Assembly (NCBI GenBank): GCA_947311835.1 | Contig: CAMZLV010000011.1 | Coordinates: 1 to 40,232, forward strand | Origin: an uncultured Lutibacter sp. | GTDB lineage: Bacteria > Bacteroidota > Bacteroidia > Flavobacteriales > Flavobacteriaceae | Length of the DNA stretch: 40,232 bases | Direction of reading: 5' to 3' | In this document: piece after piece, positions 8,605 through 15,501 of the stretch | Layout of the letters: each line of letters begins with the position of its first letter | How positions within the stretch are numbered: the first letter of the stretch is position 1 | Notes under the pieces: generated by a model | The model's database searches: none | Seen by the model: only the letters and a program-made list of their open reading frames with translations | Told to the model about the DNA's origin: nothing | Translations under genes and position numbers: made by a program

Positions 8605-9126
8605 ATGAGATTTATAAAATTACTACCATTAACATTACTGTTTTTCGCAGTTTCTTGTTCAACGGTTCGCGTTTCAACAGATTATGATACCAAGATTGAT
8701 TTTAATCAATATAAAACATTCGCGTTTTACAAAAAAGGAATAGATAAAGTAGATATTTCAGATTTAGATAAACGTAGAATTTTACGCGCTATTGAGTCAG
8801 AAATGTTGGCAAAGGGAATGAAAAAATCTAAAAATCCGGATGTAATCGTAAATATTTTTGCAAAGTCAGCAAAACGTGTGCAAGTTTATAATGACTATAA
8901 TTATTTTTGGCGTCCTTGGTATTACGGTCCTAATTTTGGAACAAGAATATCACAATATAATGAAGGAACGCTATTTATTGATTTGATAGATAATAAAAAG
9001 AAAGAATTGGTGTGGCAAGGTATAGGAAGTGGCGCATTGGTTATGAACAATCCAACCAAAAAAGATGTGCGAATAAAAGAGTTTGTTGCCAAAATCATGG
9101 CAAAATATCCACCATTTTCTAAATAA
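8605..9126 (+). CDS. DUF4136 lipoprotein
   Basis: A 173-aa lipoprotein with lipobox FFAVSC. The body reads VRVSTDYDTKIDFNQYKTFAFY near the N-terminus, then KSKNPDVIVNIFAKS, a tyrosine/tryptophan-rich insert (YNDYNYFWRPWYYGPNFG), and GTLFIDLIDNKKKELVWQGIGSG; this is the DUF4136 pattern. The family is common in Bacteroidetes envelopes with no known activity. Here it is a single gene followed by its own terminator. The tandem array ends about 90 nt upstream, so the array may affect its expression. Confidence 0.9.
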   Translation: MRFIKLLPLTLLFFAVSCSTVRVSTDYDTKIDFNQYKTFAFYKKGIDKVDISDLDKRRILRAIESEMLAKGMKKSKNPDVIVNIFAKSAKRVQVYNDYNYFWRPWYYGPNFGTRISQYNEGTLFIDLIDNKKKELVWQGIGSGALVMNNPTKKDVRIKEFVAKIMAKYPPFSK

Positions 9127-9145
9127 AACTTCAGAAATATTTGAT

Positions 9146-9181
9146 AGAAACGTTCCAATGTTTAGAGCGTTTCTTATTTTT
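9146..9181 (+). terminator. Terminator of the DUF4136 gene
   Basis: AGAAACGTTC - 9 nt - GAGCGTTTCT forms a 10-bp stem with one G-U pair, followed by TATTTTTG. The T-rich tail (9175-9182) also matches the TAnnTTTG promoter box, so terminator and the promoter of the next gene may overlap. Confidence 0.7.
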
Positions 9182-9186
9182 GTATT

Positions 9187-9357
9187 ATGTCATATAACGA
9201 TTTACCCAAATTAGAATCCGAAGATTATTATACAAATGAGCAAGGCTATCGTGTTTTTACAGAAAAATATCACTTAAAAAGAGGATATTGCTGTAAAAAT
9301 GGTTGTAAACATTGTCCGTATGGATATGATAAAAAAACAGGGAAATTAAAGAAATAA
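9187..9357 (+). CDS. DUF5522-like cysteine-rich mini-protein
   Basis: A 56-aa protein missed by the ORF track because of length. It starts MSYNDLPKLESEDYYTNEQG and contains LKRGYCCKNGCKHCPYGY, four cysteines and a histidine in a CC-x3-C-x2-C arrangement that would suit a zinc or metal site. This is the pattern of DUF5522 proteins, often found next to other housekeeping genes in Bacteroidetes. It ends 4 nt before the DUF4197 gene, so the two form an operon. Molecular role unknown. Confidence 0.85.
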   Translation: MSYNDLPKLESEDYYTNEQGYRVFTEKYHLKRGYCCKNGCKHCPYGYDKKTGKLKK

Positions 9358-9361
9358 ACAA

Positions 9362-10072
9362 ATGATAAAGAAAATTTTTGCAGTACTATTTATAGTGCAA
9401 TTTATGTCTTGTGCAGAATTAAATCAAGTGATTAATCAGTTGCCAAATGGCGGACTAACGAATGATCAAATAGCAGGAGGTTTGCGAGAGGCATTGGATA
9501 ACGGAATAAAAAATCAAGTAAATACCTTAGCCTTAAAAGATGGTTTTTATAAAAATGAATTGGTTAAAATCGTGTTGCCACAAGAGTTACAAAAAGTAGA
9601 TAAAGCACTGCGTTCAATAGGTTTGTCTAGTTTGGCAGATGAAGGGTTGAAAGTGCTTAATAGAGCAGCAGAAGATGCTGTTGGAGAAGCGATACCTGTT
9701 TTTGCAAATGCTATAAAAAACATGAGTTTTAACGATGCTAAAAATATTTTATTGGGCGATAATAATGCTGCAACGCTCTATTTACAAGGGCAAACTTCTA
9801 CTGATTTGTATCAAAAATTTCATCCAATAATTAATAATTCGTTTCAAAAAGTTGGAGCAGATGAAATATGGGAAAATCTGATAAATAGATATAATAAAAT
9901 ACCCTTTACCAAAAGTGTAAATCCAGATTTAACAAGTTATGTAACAGATGAGGCTTTAAAAGGCGTGTATAAAATGGTAGCAGTTGAAGAAAAAGATATT
10001 AGAACAAAAATTGGAAAGCGAACTTCCGACTTATTGCGAAAAGTATTTGCACTTCAAGATACTAAAAAATAG
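9362..10072 (+). CDS. DUF4197 lipoprotein
   Basis: A 236-aa envelope protein with lipobox IVQFMSC. The mature part is helical and matches DUF4197: LTNDQIAGGLREALDNGIKN, then YKNELVKIVLPQELQKVDKALRSIG, MSFNDAKNILLGDNNAATLYL and TSYVTDEALKGVYKMVAVEEKDIR. Family function is not known. It follows the mini-protein by 4 nt and converges on the BtuF-like gene with a 15-nt gap and no clear hairpin between. Confidence 0.9.
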   Translation: MIKKIFAVLFIVQFMSCAELNQVINQLPNGGLTNDQIAGGLREALDNGIKNQVNTLALKDGFYKNELVKIVLPQELQKVDKALRSIGLSSLADEGLKVLNRAAEDAVGEAIPVFANAIKNMSFNDAKNILLGDNNAATLYLQGQTSTDLYQKFHPIINNSFQKVGADEIWENLINRYNKIPFTKSVNPDLTSYVTDEALKGVYKMVAVEEKDIRTKIGKRTSDLLRKVFALQDTKK

Positions 10073-10087
10073 GTTTTGAGTTTTGTT

Positions 10088-10891
10088 TTATTGCGAATTG
10101 CTAAGTGTGATTCTCAATTTTTTAAAATATTCAAAAGCGCCTAATAATCGAGAGCCATACCACGAAAAATATTCGCCATCAACTAAAACTATTTTGGTTT
10201 CAGGAAAGTTTTGTTTTAATTCTGAGATGTGTTTTTCTTTAAAAGGATAAGGTTCGCTTGATAAAAAGATAGCGTCAAGATTTTTATCGCCTAATTTTTC
10301 AATATTTATCTCAGGATAGCGCTCGAGGTTTTGAAAGCAATTTTCATATTTGTTTATCTTTAATAAATGATTGATAAAGGTATTATTTGCTGCAACCATC
10401 CACGGTTTTTTCCAAATAAAATAAGCGACATTTAGCGAGTTTGTGTTGCTGATAAATGTTTCTAATTCGTTTTTTGAATCTGTAATTTTATCAATTATTT
10501 CAGTAGCTTTTTTTTCGCAGTTAAAAAGTTGACCGTATTGAAACATCAATTCTAAAGCATCATCTAAAGTAAAAATATCAGAAACATGTGTTGGAGCGAT
10601 TTTTCTACATTGCGTTACAATTTCTTTGGTATTTTCCTCTTTATTACACAGTATTATTGTAGGTTTTAACGCCTTAATTCTATCAATATGAATGTTTTTA
10701 GTGCCTCCAACAACCGTTTTTGTTTTGGTTAAATGATTAGGGTGAATACAAAATTTAGTTACACCAACAAGGTGTTTTTCTAGACCTAAAGCAACCAATA
10801 ATTCGGTTTGACTTGGCACCAATGAAACGATTCGCAACGGACTTTTGGAAATAGTTATTGCGCTGTTGGTTTTGTCTATAACCGTTTTCAT
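10088..10891 (-). CDS. BtuF-like helical-backbone binding protein, no signal peptide
   Basis: A 267-aa protein of the metal-complex/cobalamin binding fold used by BtuF and FhuD: two lobes joined by a long helix, with RIVSLVPSQTELLVALGLEKHLVGVTKFCIHP at the N-terminus, ALKPTIILCNKEENTKEIV, and LGDKNLDAIFLSSEPYPFKEKH in the second lobe. Unlike ABC-transporter binding proteins it shows no signal peptide or lipobox, so it is predicted to stay in the cytoplasm. It begins 1 nt after the pyrF stop, which implies one transcript. Its ligand is unknown; cobalamin is an analogy only. Confidence 0.82.
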   Translation of the reverse strand: MKTVIDKTNSAITISKSPLRIVSLVPSQTELLVALGLEKHLVGVTKFCIHPNHLTKTKTVVGGTKNIHIDRIKALKPTIILCNKEENTKEIVTQCRKIAPTHVSDIFTLDDALELMFQYGQLFNCEKKATEIIDKITDSKNELETFISNTNSLNVAYFIWKKPWMVAANNTFINHLLKINKYENCFQNLERYPEINIEKLGDKNLDAIFLSSEPYPFKEKHISELKQNFPETKIVLVDGEYFSWYGSRLLGAFEYFKKLRITLSNSQ

Positions 10892-10892
10892 T

Positions 10893-11711
10893 TTAACAAT
10901 TTGCTAAAATATGTTCCATTTCTTGCTGTAATTCTTTCGCTTTTTTTGCGGCTTTTTTAGCAAAATCGGTATCGTTTCCTGCATAAATAATTCCTCGAGA
11001 AGAGTTGATTAATAAACCGACATCTTTTGTTAATCCGTATTTACAAACATCTTGTAAATTTCCGCCTTGTGCGCCAATTCCAGGAACTAGCAAAAAATGA
11101 TTCGGAACAATTTCTCGGATACTTTTAAAATAAGAAGCCTTCGTTGCGCCGACTACAAACATCAAATTAGTGCTGTTTTTCCAAGTCAATGCTTTTTGTA
11201 AAACTTCTTTGTAAAGTTCGTTACCGTTGACTTTCATTCCTTGAAAATCGAGTCCACCTTTATTAGAAGTTAGGGCTAAAAGTATGGTAAACTTATTTTC
11301 AAAAGCCAAAAAAGGCTCTACAGAATCACTTCCCATATAAGGCGCAACCGTAACTGAATTGAAATTTAAATCTTCAAAAAAAGCTTTGGCATACATTGTC
11401 GAAGTATTACCAATATCTCCGCGTTTTGCATCAGCAATAGTAAATATTTCAGGATAATTTGCATTTAAATATTCAATCGTTTTTTCTAATGATTTCCAAC
11501 CTTTTAAACCGTATGCTTCATAAAAAGCTGTGTTTGGTTTGTATGCAACAGCAAGATGATGAGTAGCGTCTATAATTTGTTTGTTAAATTCAAAAATAGG
11601 ATCTTCAAATTCTAATAAATGCGAAGGGATTTTAGTAATATCAACATCTAAACCAATACATAAAAATGATTTTTTTTTATTGATTTGATAAATAAGTTCT
11701 TTTTTTGTCAT
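10893..11711 (-). CDS. pyrF: Orotidine 5'-phosphate decarboxylase
   Basis: A 272-aa cytoplasmic enzyme for the last step of UMP synthesis: OMP decarboxylation to UMP. The catalytic Asp-Lys-Asp signature is visible as [14 protein letters not shown] (about residues 94-107). FLCIGLDVD near the N-terminus, [15 protein letters not shown] and [11 protein letters not shown] (phosphate-binding loop) complete the pattern of the longer type-2 PyrF. It starts a two-gene transcript with the BtuF-like gene and is divergent from tpiA. Confidence 0.97.
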   Translation of the reverse strand: MTKKELIYQINKKKSFLCIGLDVDITKIPSHLLEFEDPIFEFNKQIIDATHHLAVAYKPNTAFYEAYGLKGWKSLEKTIEYLNANYPEIFTIADAKRGDIGNTSTMYAKAFFEDLNFNSVTVAPYMGSDSVEPFLAFENKFTILLALTSNKGGLDFQGMKVNGNELYKEVLQKALTWKNSTNLMFVVGATKASYFKSIREIVPNHFLLVPGIGAQGGNLQDVCKYGLTKDVGLLINSSRGIIYAGNDTDFAKKAAKKAKELQQEMEHILANC

Positions 11712-11733
11712 TTTAGATGATAAATGCGTTTGG

Positions 11734-11741
11734 CAAATGTA
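11734..11741 (-). promoter_or_regulatory. Probable pyrF promoter box
   Basis: TACATTTG on the minus strand, 22 nt upstream of the pyrF start, matches TAnnTTTG. No clear -33 element is seen. Confidence 0.5.
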
Positions 11742-11761
11742 ATCATTTTGTTAGATTAACT

Positions 11762-11769
11762 TATATTTG
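11762..11769 (+). promoter_or_regulatory. Probable tpiA promoter box
   Basis: TATATTTG lies 22 nt before the tpiA ATG at 11792. The track start at 11717 is upstream of it and would put the promoter inside the coding region. Confidence 0.6.
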
Positions 11770-11791
11770 TATAAATAAAAAACACAATCAA

Positions 11792-12550
11792 ATGAGAAGC
11801 AAAATTGTAGCAGGAAACTGGAAAATGAACAAAAACTTGAGTGAATCAATAGCGTTAACTCGCGAAATAATAACAAATGTAGCAGGTAAATTGGCTGCCG
11901 ATGTGCGTGTAATTATTGCGCCTACTTTTGTGAGTCTTTCAGATGTTAGTAAGATTGTAAAAGATACAAATGTAGAAGTTGCGGCTCAGAATATGCATTT
12001 TGCTGAAAACGGTGCTTTTACAGGTGAAATTTCTGCAAATATGTTACAAGATATTGGTATTTCTACTGTTATTTTAGGGCATTCAGAGCGTAGAGCATAT
12101 TTTGGAGAAACAGATGAATTACTTGTAAAAAAAGTAAATACAGCATTAAAAAATCAGTTAGAAATTATTTTTTGTTTTGGTGAAGAATTGGCAGATAGAA
12201 AGTCTGAAAATTATTTTACTATTGTTGAAAATCAATTAAAAAACGCTCTTTTTCATTTATCTGAAAAAGAATGGAACGGCATAATATTGGCTTACGAGCC
12301 AGTTTGGGCGATTGGTACTGGCGAAACGGCTAGTCCTGAACAAGCGCAAGAAATGCATGCTTTTATTCGTAAAATAGTTGCCGAAAAATATGGAGATAAT
12401 TTGGCAAATTCTATTTCAATTTTATATGGAGGAAGTGTGAAACCTACAAATGCACAAGAAATTTTTTCAAAACCTGACGTTGATGGTGGATTGATTGGAG
12501 GCGCAGCTTTAAAGGCTGAAGATTTTACGGCAATTATTAAAGCGATATAA
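11792..12550 (+). CDS. tpiA: Triosephosphate isomerase
   Basis: A 252-aa glycolytic enzyme converting dihydroxyacetone phosphate to glyceraldehyde 3-phosphate. It opens MRSKIVAGNWKMNKN with the substrate lysine in NWKMN, has the catalytic histidine in LGHSERRAYFGE (about residue 97), the catalytic glutamate in AYEPVWAIGTG (about 170), and the phosphate-binding YGGSVKP near the end. The start at 11792 gives the usual family length; the 25 extra residues of the track ORF precede the promoter box. It is followed after 5 nt by prmA, so tpiA-prmA-clpS is probably one operon. Confidence 0.97.
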   Translation: MRSKIVAGNWKMNKNLSESIALTREIITNVAGKLAADVRVIIAPTFVSLSDVSKIVKDTNVEVAAQNMHFAENGAFTGEISANMLQDIGISTVILGHSERRAYFGETDELLVKKVNTALKNQLEIIFCFGEELADRKSENYFTIVENQLKNALFHLSEKEWNGIILAYEPVWAIGTGETASPEQAQEMHAFIRKIVAEKYGDNLANSISILYGGSVKPTNAQEIFSKPDVDGGLIGGAALKAEDFTAIIKAI

Positions 12551-12555
12551 GTTAT

Positions 12556-13389
12556 ATGGACAATATTTATATAGAATACACTTTTAAAGTAAGTTCTAAA
12601 GAACCAGCAACCGAAATATTGATTGCTGAATTAGGAAATATTGGTTTTGAAAGTTTTGTTGAAAACGAAGATGGAGTAGTGGCATACATTCAAAAAAACG
12701 ATTGGAATCCAACTGATTTAAATGCTGTTTTTGTTTTAACTTCGGATGAGTTTGATATTGAATATCAGCACGTAGAAATTGAGCAAACCAACTGGAATAG
12801 CGAATGGGAAAAGAATTTTGAACCAATAGAAGTAGATGGTTTGGTAAGTGTTCGTGCGCCATTTCATACAAATAAAAGTTTAAAATACGATATCGTTATT
12901 GAGCCAAAAATGAGTTTTGGAACAGGTCATCATGAAACTACACATTTGATGATTCAGCATTTGTTACAACTCAATTTAGCCAATAAAAAAGTGTTGGATA
13001 TGGGGTGTGGAACAGGGATTTTAGCCATATTCGCTGAACTAAAAGGCGCAAAACCTATTGATGCTATTGATATTGATAATTGGTGTTATGAAAATTCGAT
13101 TGAAAATGTTGAGCGAAATAAATGTAGTAATATAATAGTTTTTGAAGGAGATGCATCACTGCTAATTAATAAAAAATACGATGTAATTATTGCAAATATC
13201 AATAGAAATATTTTACTTGCTGATATTAAAACATATACCAATTGTTTAGAGGATAATGGTGTTTTATTGCTTAGCGGATTTTATCAAGAAGATATTCCTA
13301 TAATTGATAAAGAAGTGTCAGAATACGGTTTAAAATTGGATACAATTTTAGAGAAAAACAATTGGGTTGCTTTAAAATATACAAAATAA
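12556..13389 (+). CDS. prmA: Ribosomal protein L11 methyltransferase
   Basis: A 277-aa SAM-dependent enzyme that methylates lysines and the N-terminus of ribosomal protein L11. It has an N-terminal substrate-recognition domain (EILIAELGNIGFESFVENED), the PrmA hallmark MSFGTGHHETTHLM, SAM-binding motif I as VLDMGCGTGILAIFAELKGA, and the motif IV region VIIANINRNIL. Length fits the family. It sits between tpiA and clpS on the same strand with short gaps. Confidence 0.95.
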   Translation: MDNIYIEYTFKVSSKEPATEILIAELGNIGFESFVENEDGVVAYIQKNDWNPTDLNAVFVLTSDEFDIEYQHVEIEQTNWNSEWEKNFEPIEVDGLVSVRAPFHTNKSLKYDIVIEPKMSFGTGHHETTHLMIQHLLQLNLANKKVLDMGCGTGILAIFAELKGAKPIDAIDIDNWCYENSIENVERNKCSNIIVFEGDASLLINKKYDVIIANINRNILLADIKTYTNCLEDNGVLLLSGFYQEDIPIIDKEVSEYGLKLDTILEKNNWVALKYTK

Positions 13390-13416
13390 AAATACTTTTT
13401 GAGAGTTTACTAATTA

Positions 13417-13695
13417 ATGATGAGTACAAAAGAAAAAATACAAGAAGACGTTGATGTGCTGGAGCAAGAGACAAGAAAATATGAAATCGTATTACATAAT
13501 GATGATGTAAATACGTTTGACTTTGTGATAGACTCTTTAATTGATGTATGTGAACATACTTTAGAACAAGCAGAACAATGTACGATTCTTGTGCATTACA
13601 AAGGAAAATGTACTGTTAAAACAGGTGAATTTGATTATTTAAAACCGCGTTGTTCAAAATTACTTTCCTTAGGTCTTTCAGCAGAAATAGTTTAA
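13417..13695 (+). CDS. clpS: ATP-dependent Clp protease adaptor ClpS
   Basis: A 92-aa adaptor that brings N-degron substrates to ClpA/ClpC-ClpP. The motif YEIVLHNDDVNTFDFVIDSL contains the conserved HNDD..T substrate pocket, and EQAEQCTILVHYKGKCTVKTG contains the helix-plus-VH..G region. It starts 27 nt after prmA, in the arrangement tpiA-prmA-clpS. A second ATG one codon later is an equally good start. Confidence 0.95.
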   Translation: MMSTKEKIQEDVDVLEQETRKYEIVLHNDDVNTFDFVIDSLIDVCEHTLEQAEQCTILVHYKGKCTVKTGEFDYLKPRCSKLLSLGLSAEIV

Positions 13696-13840
13696 ATTAT
13701 TTTAGGAGTTAAGTTTGTTAAAATCTTACTAAAACGAGTTTTCGATACAATTTGTAAAAAATGTGATCGTTTTATAACTAAATGTTAAAATAATAACAAT
13801 GGCAAAAAATTACGTATTAATAATTTAAAATACAGTAATT

Positions 13841-13975
13841 ATGAAATCGTATAACAAAATTTCACATAGAACAACGTTTATAGTTGTTTGGCTAGCAATT
13901 GGAATCATTTCTTCTGCCATAGCAATAACATTTGTAGTTGGATTGAGAACAATTTTTCAGCAGATATTTGTTTAA
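13841..13975 (+). CDS. 44-aa single-pass membrane peptide
   Basis: Below the ORF-track cutoff. It starts MKSYNKISHRTTFIVVWLAI: a polar, basic N-terminus, then one long hydrophobic helix (about residues 13-33, IGIISSAIAITFVVG) and a short tail LRTIFQQIFV. A strong bidirectional terminator follows 24 nt after the stop, which supports a real transcript. Family not recognised; no function can be given. Confidence 0.55.
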   Translation: MKSYNKISHRTTFIVVWLAIGIISSAIAITFVVGLRTIFQQIFV

Positions 13976-13998
13976 TCAGAGAAGTATCTAAAAAATAA

Positions 13999-14029
13999 AA
14001 TCCCAAACATATTTTATATGTTTGGGATT
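13999..14029. terminator. Bidirectional terminator between the small ORF and tRNA-Arg
   Basis: A perfect 14-bp stem AATCCCAAACATAT / ATATGTTTGGGATT with a TTT loop. It would stop the plus-strand transcript of the 44-aa gene and the minus-strand tRNA-Arg transcript, which ends 6 nt away. Confidence 0.85.
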
Positions 14030-14034
14030 AATAG

Positions 14035-14108
14035 TGACCTCGATAGGATTCAAACCTATAACCTTCTGAGCCGTAATCAGATGCGCTATTCAGTTGCGCC
14101 ACGAGGCC
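14035..14108 (-). tRNA. tRNA-Arg (anticodon ACG)
   Basis: A 74-nt cloverleaf on the minus strand. The acceptor stem GGCCTCG pairs with CGAGGTC (one G-U), the D arm is GGCGCAACTGAATAGCGC-like, the anticodon arm TCTGA-TTACGGC-TCAGA presents ACG, and the T arm has GGTTTGAATCC. The discriminator is A and no CCA is encoded. The first anticodon base would be edited to inosine to read CGN arginine codons. Confidence 0.97.
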
Positions 14109-14209
14109 ATTTTGAGGATGCAAAGATACTTTTTTTTATGGATATTGGAAAAGAAATATATTATATTTCATTGTTATTAGAGTAAAAATATGAGTTTTTT
14201 TTAAAAATC

Positions 14210-15010
14210 TTAATTTTTGTTGTACCCAAACTCTCTTGTCATAAGAGATTTTTTCCACCAGTTTTCACGATTGATAATTATTTTGTCTTCAATAGTTGAT
14301 TTGTAGATGTCTAAGATGGAATACCGAAAGTTGTTTTTTATGTAGTTAAATTCTAGTTCTTTTAACTTTATATTTCCGCCGTGACCATTTTTAATATATT
14401 GAGACCATCTACCGTGTAACATGTCGTTTCCGTAAGCAGACCCAACATACATTTTTCCATTTTTGGTGTCAGTAATTAAATAAACCCCTTTTTGATTTTC
14501 TAAAGCAGTTTTCCAAACATTTTTGTTTATTACTCTTTTTAAATCTTGCCAAGATAAATTTATATTATCGTATCCAGGAAAAATATCATTGTCAAAAGTA
14601 TCTTCTAATATTTGAAGAACTTTGCAACTATCAATAACGCTAGTTGCTTTTCGAACCATATTTTGGGCATTATTCTTAAATTCAATTACTATTCGACCAA
14701 AGTATTTTTCAAATTCCTTAATTGTTTCAAATTCATAGCCAACAGCATTATATCTGTTCAAATCTTTTGTAATTATACTAATATCAAATAAAAGCCATTT
14801 ATCACCTTCTATTTTAACAAATCCTATAGTGGTTTGACCTTGATAAAAAGATTTTCTTTTAGAGTAATTCCAAAATTGCCAGTGTAAAAGTTCGTTTTTA
14901 TTTTCTTTAAAAACAGTGATAGGATCTTTTTGGCCATTAGATTTATTAAACCTAATTTTCACATTATTAAGATTGTCTAGTTTTAATATATCATTAAGGT
15001 TTATTGACAT
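14210..15010 (-). CDS. GIY-YIG domain protein with long N-terminal domain
   Basis: A 266-aa protein with a C-terminal GIY-YIG nuclease-like domain (about residues 170-266): KGVYLITDTKNGKMYVGSAYG has the two strands, GRWSQY supplies the usual arginine, and INRENWWK the glutamate, so catalytic residues appear to be present. The N-terminal 165 residues (DPITVFKENKNELLHWQFWN, TIGFVKIEGDKWLLFDISII) are a separate domain I do not recognise by name. It lies just behind tRNA-Arg with no operon partner, and could be a nuclease of accessory or defence type. Function beyond the fold is not established. Confidence 0.85.
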   Translation of the reverse strand: MSINLNDILKLDNLNNVKIRFNKSNGQKDPITVFKENKNELLHWQFWNYSKRKSFYQGQTTIGFVKIEGDKWLLFDISIITKDLNRYNAVGYEFETIKEFEKYFGRIVIEFKNNAQNMVRKATSVIDSCKVLQILEDTFDNDIFPGYDNINLSWQDLKRVINKNVWKTALENQKGVYLITDTKNGKMYVGSAYGNDMLHGRWSQYIKNGHGGNIKLKELEFNYIKNNFRYSILDIYKSTIEDKIIINRENWWKKSLMTREFGYNKN

Positions 15011-15042
15011 TTTATATTAATATAGAAAAAGAAAATATCTTT

Positions 15043-15273
15043 TTATGATTTTATTTCTGATTTAAAAGTTTCAATAATTGGTAGTGCGTTTTCTAAATAA
15101 TTATTTAATACAAATAGTTCTATAGAATCAATAGGAACTGCAAAACCTGCTAAATGAGCTGAATTTACAGAGTCTTTAATTAGTGAAGGGATTTTCTCTT
15201 GTTCCAATAACGATTTAAGACGGTTAACAAATATTGCGTTTCCACTAAATATTTTGGTATAATCTGATGTCAT
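15043..15273 (-). CDS. DUF2007 (putative signal transducing protein)
   Basis: A 76-aa protein starting MTSDYTKIFSGNAIFVNRLK and continuing LLEQEKIPSLIKDS...AVPIDSIELFVLNNYLENALPI, the pattern of DUF2007 proteins with a PII-like ferredoxin fold; members are thought to take part in signalling, but no ligand is known. The track start 21 codons upstream overlaps the end of the preceding 50-aa gene; ATG 15273 gives the usual family length and a 5-nt gap to that gene. The two genes are therefore probably co-transcribed. Confidence 0.85.
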   Translation of the reverse strand: MTSDYTKIFSGNAIFVNRLKSLLEQEKIPSLIKDSVNSAHLAGFAVPIDSIELFVLNNYLENALPIIETFKSEIKS

Positions 15274-15278
15274 AATTT

Positions 15279-15431
15279 TTAGTTTAAAGTGTTTTTGGTA
15301 ATATAGTATCTCCAGCCTATAATTGCTAATTGCCATTTTTGTGCCTTAGCCATATCCAAACGTTTTTTTGTAAAAGATGGAAGTACAACTTTATTGATTT
15401 TAGCAATTATTTTAAAAAAAAGGATTTTCAC
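15279..15431 (-). CDS. Conserved 50-aa flavobacterial protein, GTG start
   Basis: The product reads MKILFFKIIAKINKVVLPSF then TKKRLDMAKAQKWQLAIIGW, a basic, amphipathic mini-protein. I recall very similar short proteins in other flavobacteria (sometimes labelled SsrA-binding protein, without good reason). The homologous N-terminus corresponds here to a GTG codon at 15431. The track start at 15467 lies upstream of a TATATTTG promoter box at 15449-15456, so it is unlikely to be used. Role unknown. Confidence 0.65.
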   Translation of the reverse strand: MKILFFKIIAKINKVVLPSFTKKRLDMAKAQKWQLAIIGWRYYITKNTLN

Positions 15432-15448
15432 TATTTTATAATTTATTC

Positions 15449-15456
15449 CAAATATA
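15449..15456 (-). promoter_or_regulatory. Promoter box of the 50-aa gene / DUF2007 operon
   Basis: TATATTTG on the minus strand, 17 nt before the GTG start. It directly follows the band-7 terminator, so it would restart transcription there. Confidence 0.6.
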
Positions 15457-15460
15457 CTAA

Positions 15461-15494
15461 AAACCAACTTATTTTATGGTAAATAAGTTGGTTT
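15461..15494 (-). terminator. Terminator of the SPFH/band-7 gene
   Basis: A 14-bp stem AAACCAACTTATTT / AAATAAGTTGGTTT with a 6-nt loop, followed on the minus strand by TTTTT. It starts 8 nt after the band-7 stop codon. Confidence 0.85.
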
Positions 15495-15501
15495 TAAAAA
15501 T

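Noticed and set aside
13733-13758. Promoter-like TACAATTTG after clpS
   Set aside because: Spacing does not fit TAnnTTTG, and the words look instead like a fragment of the repeat at 19276.
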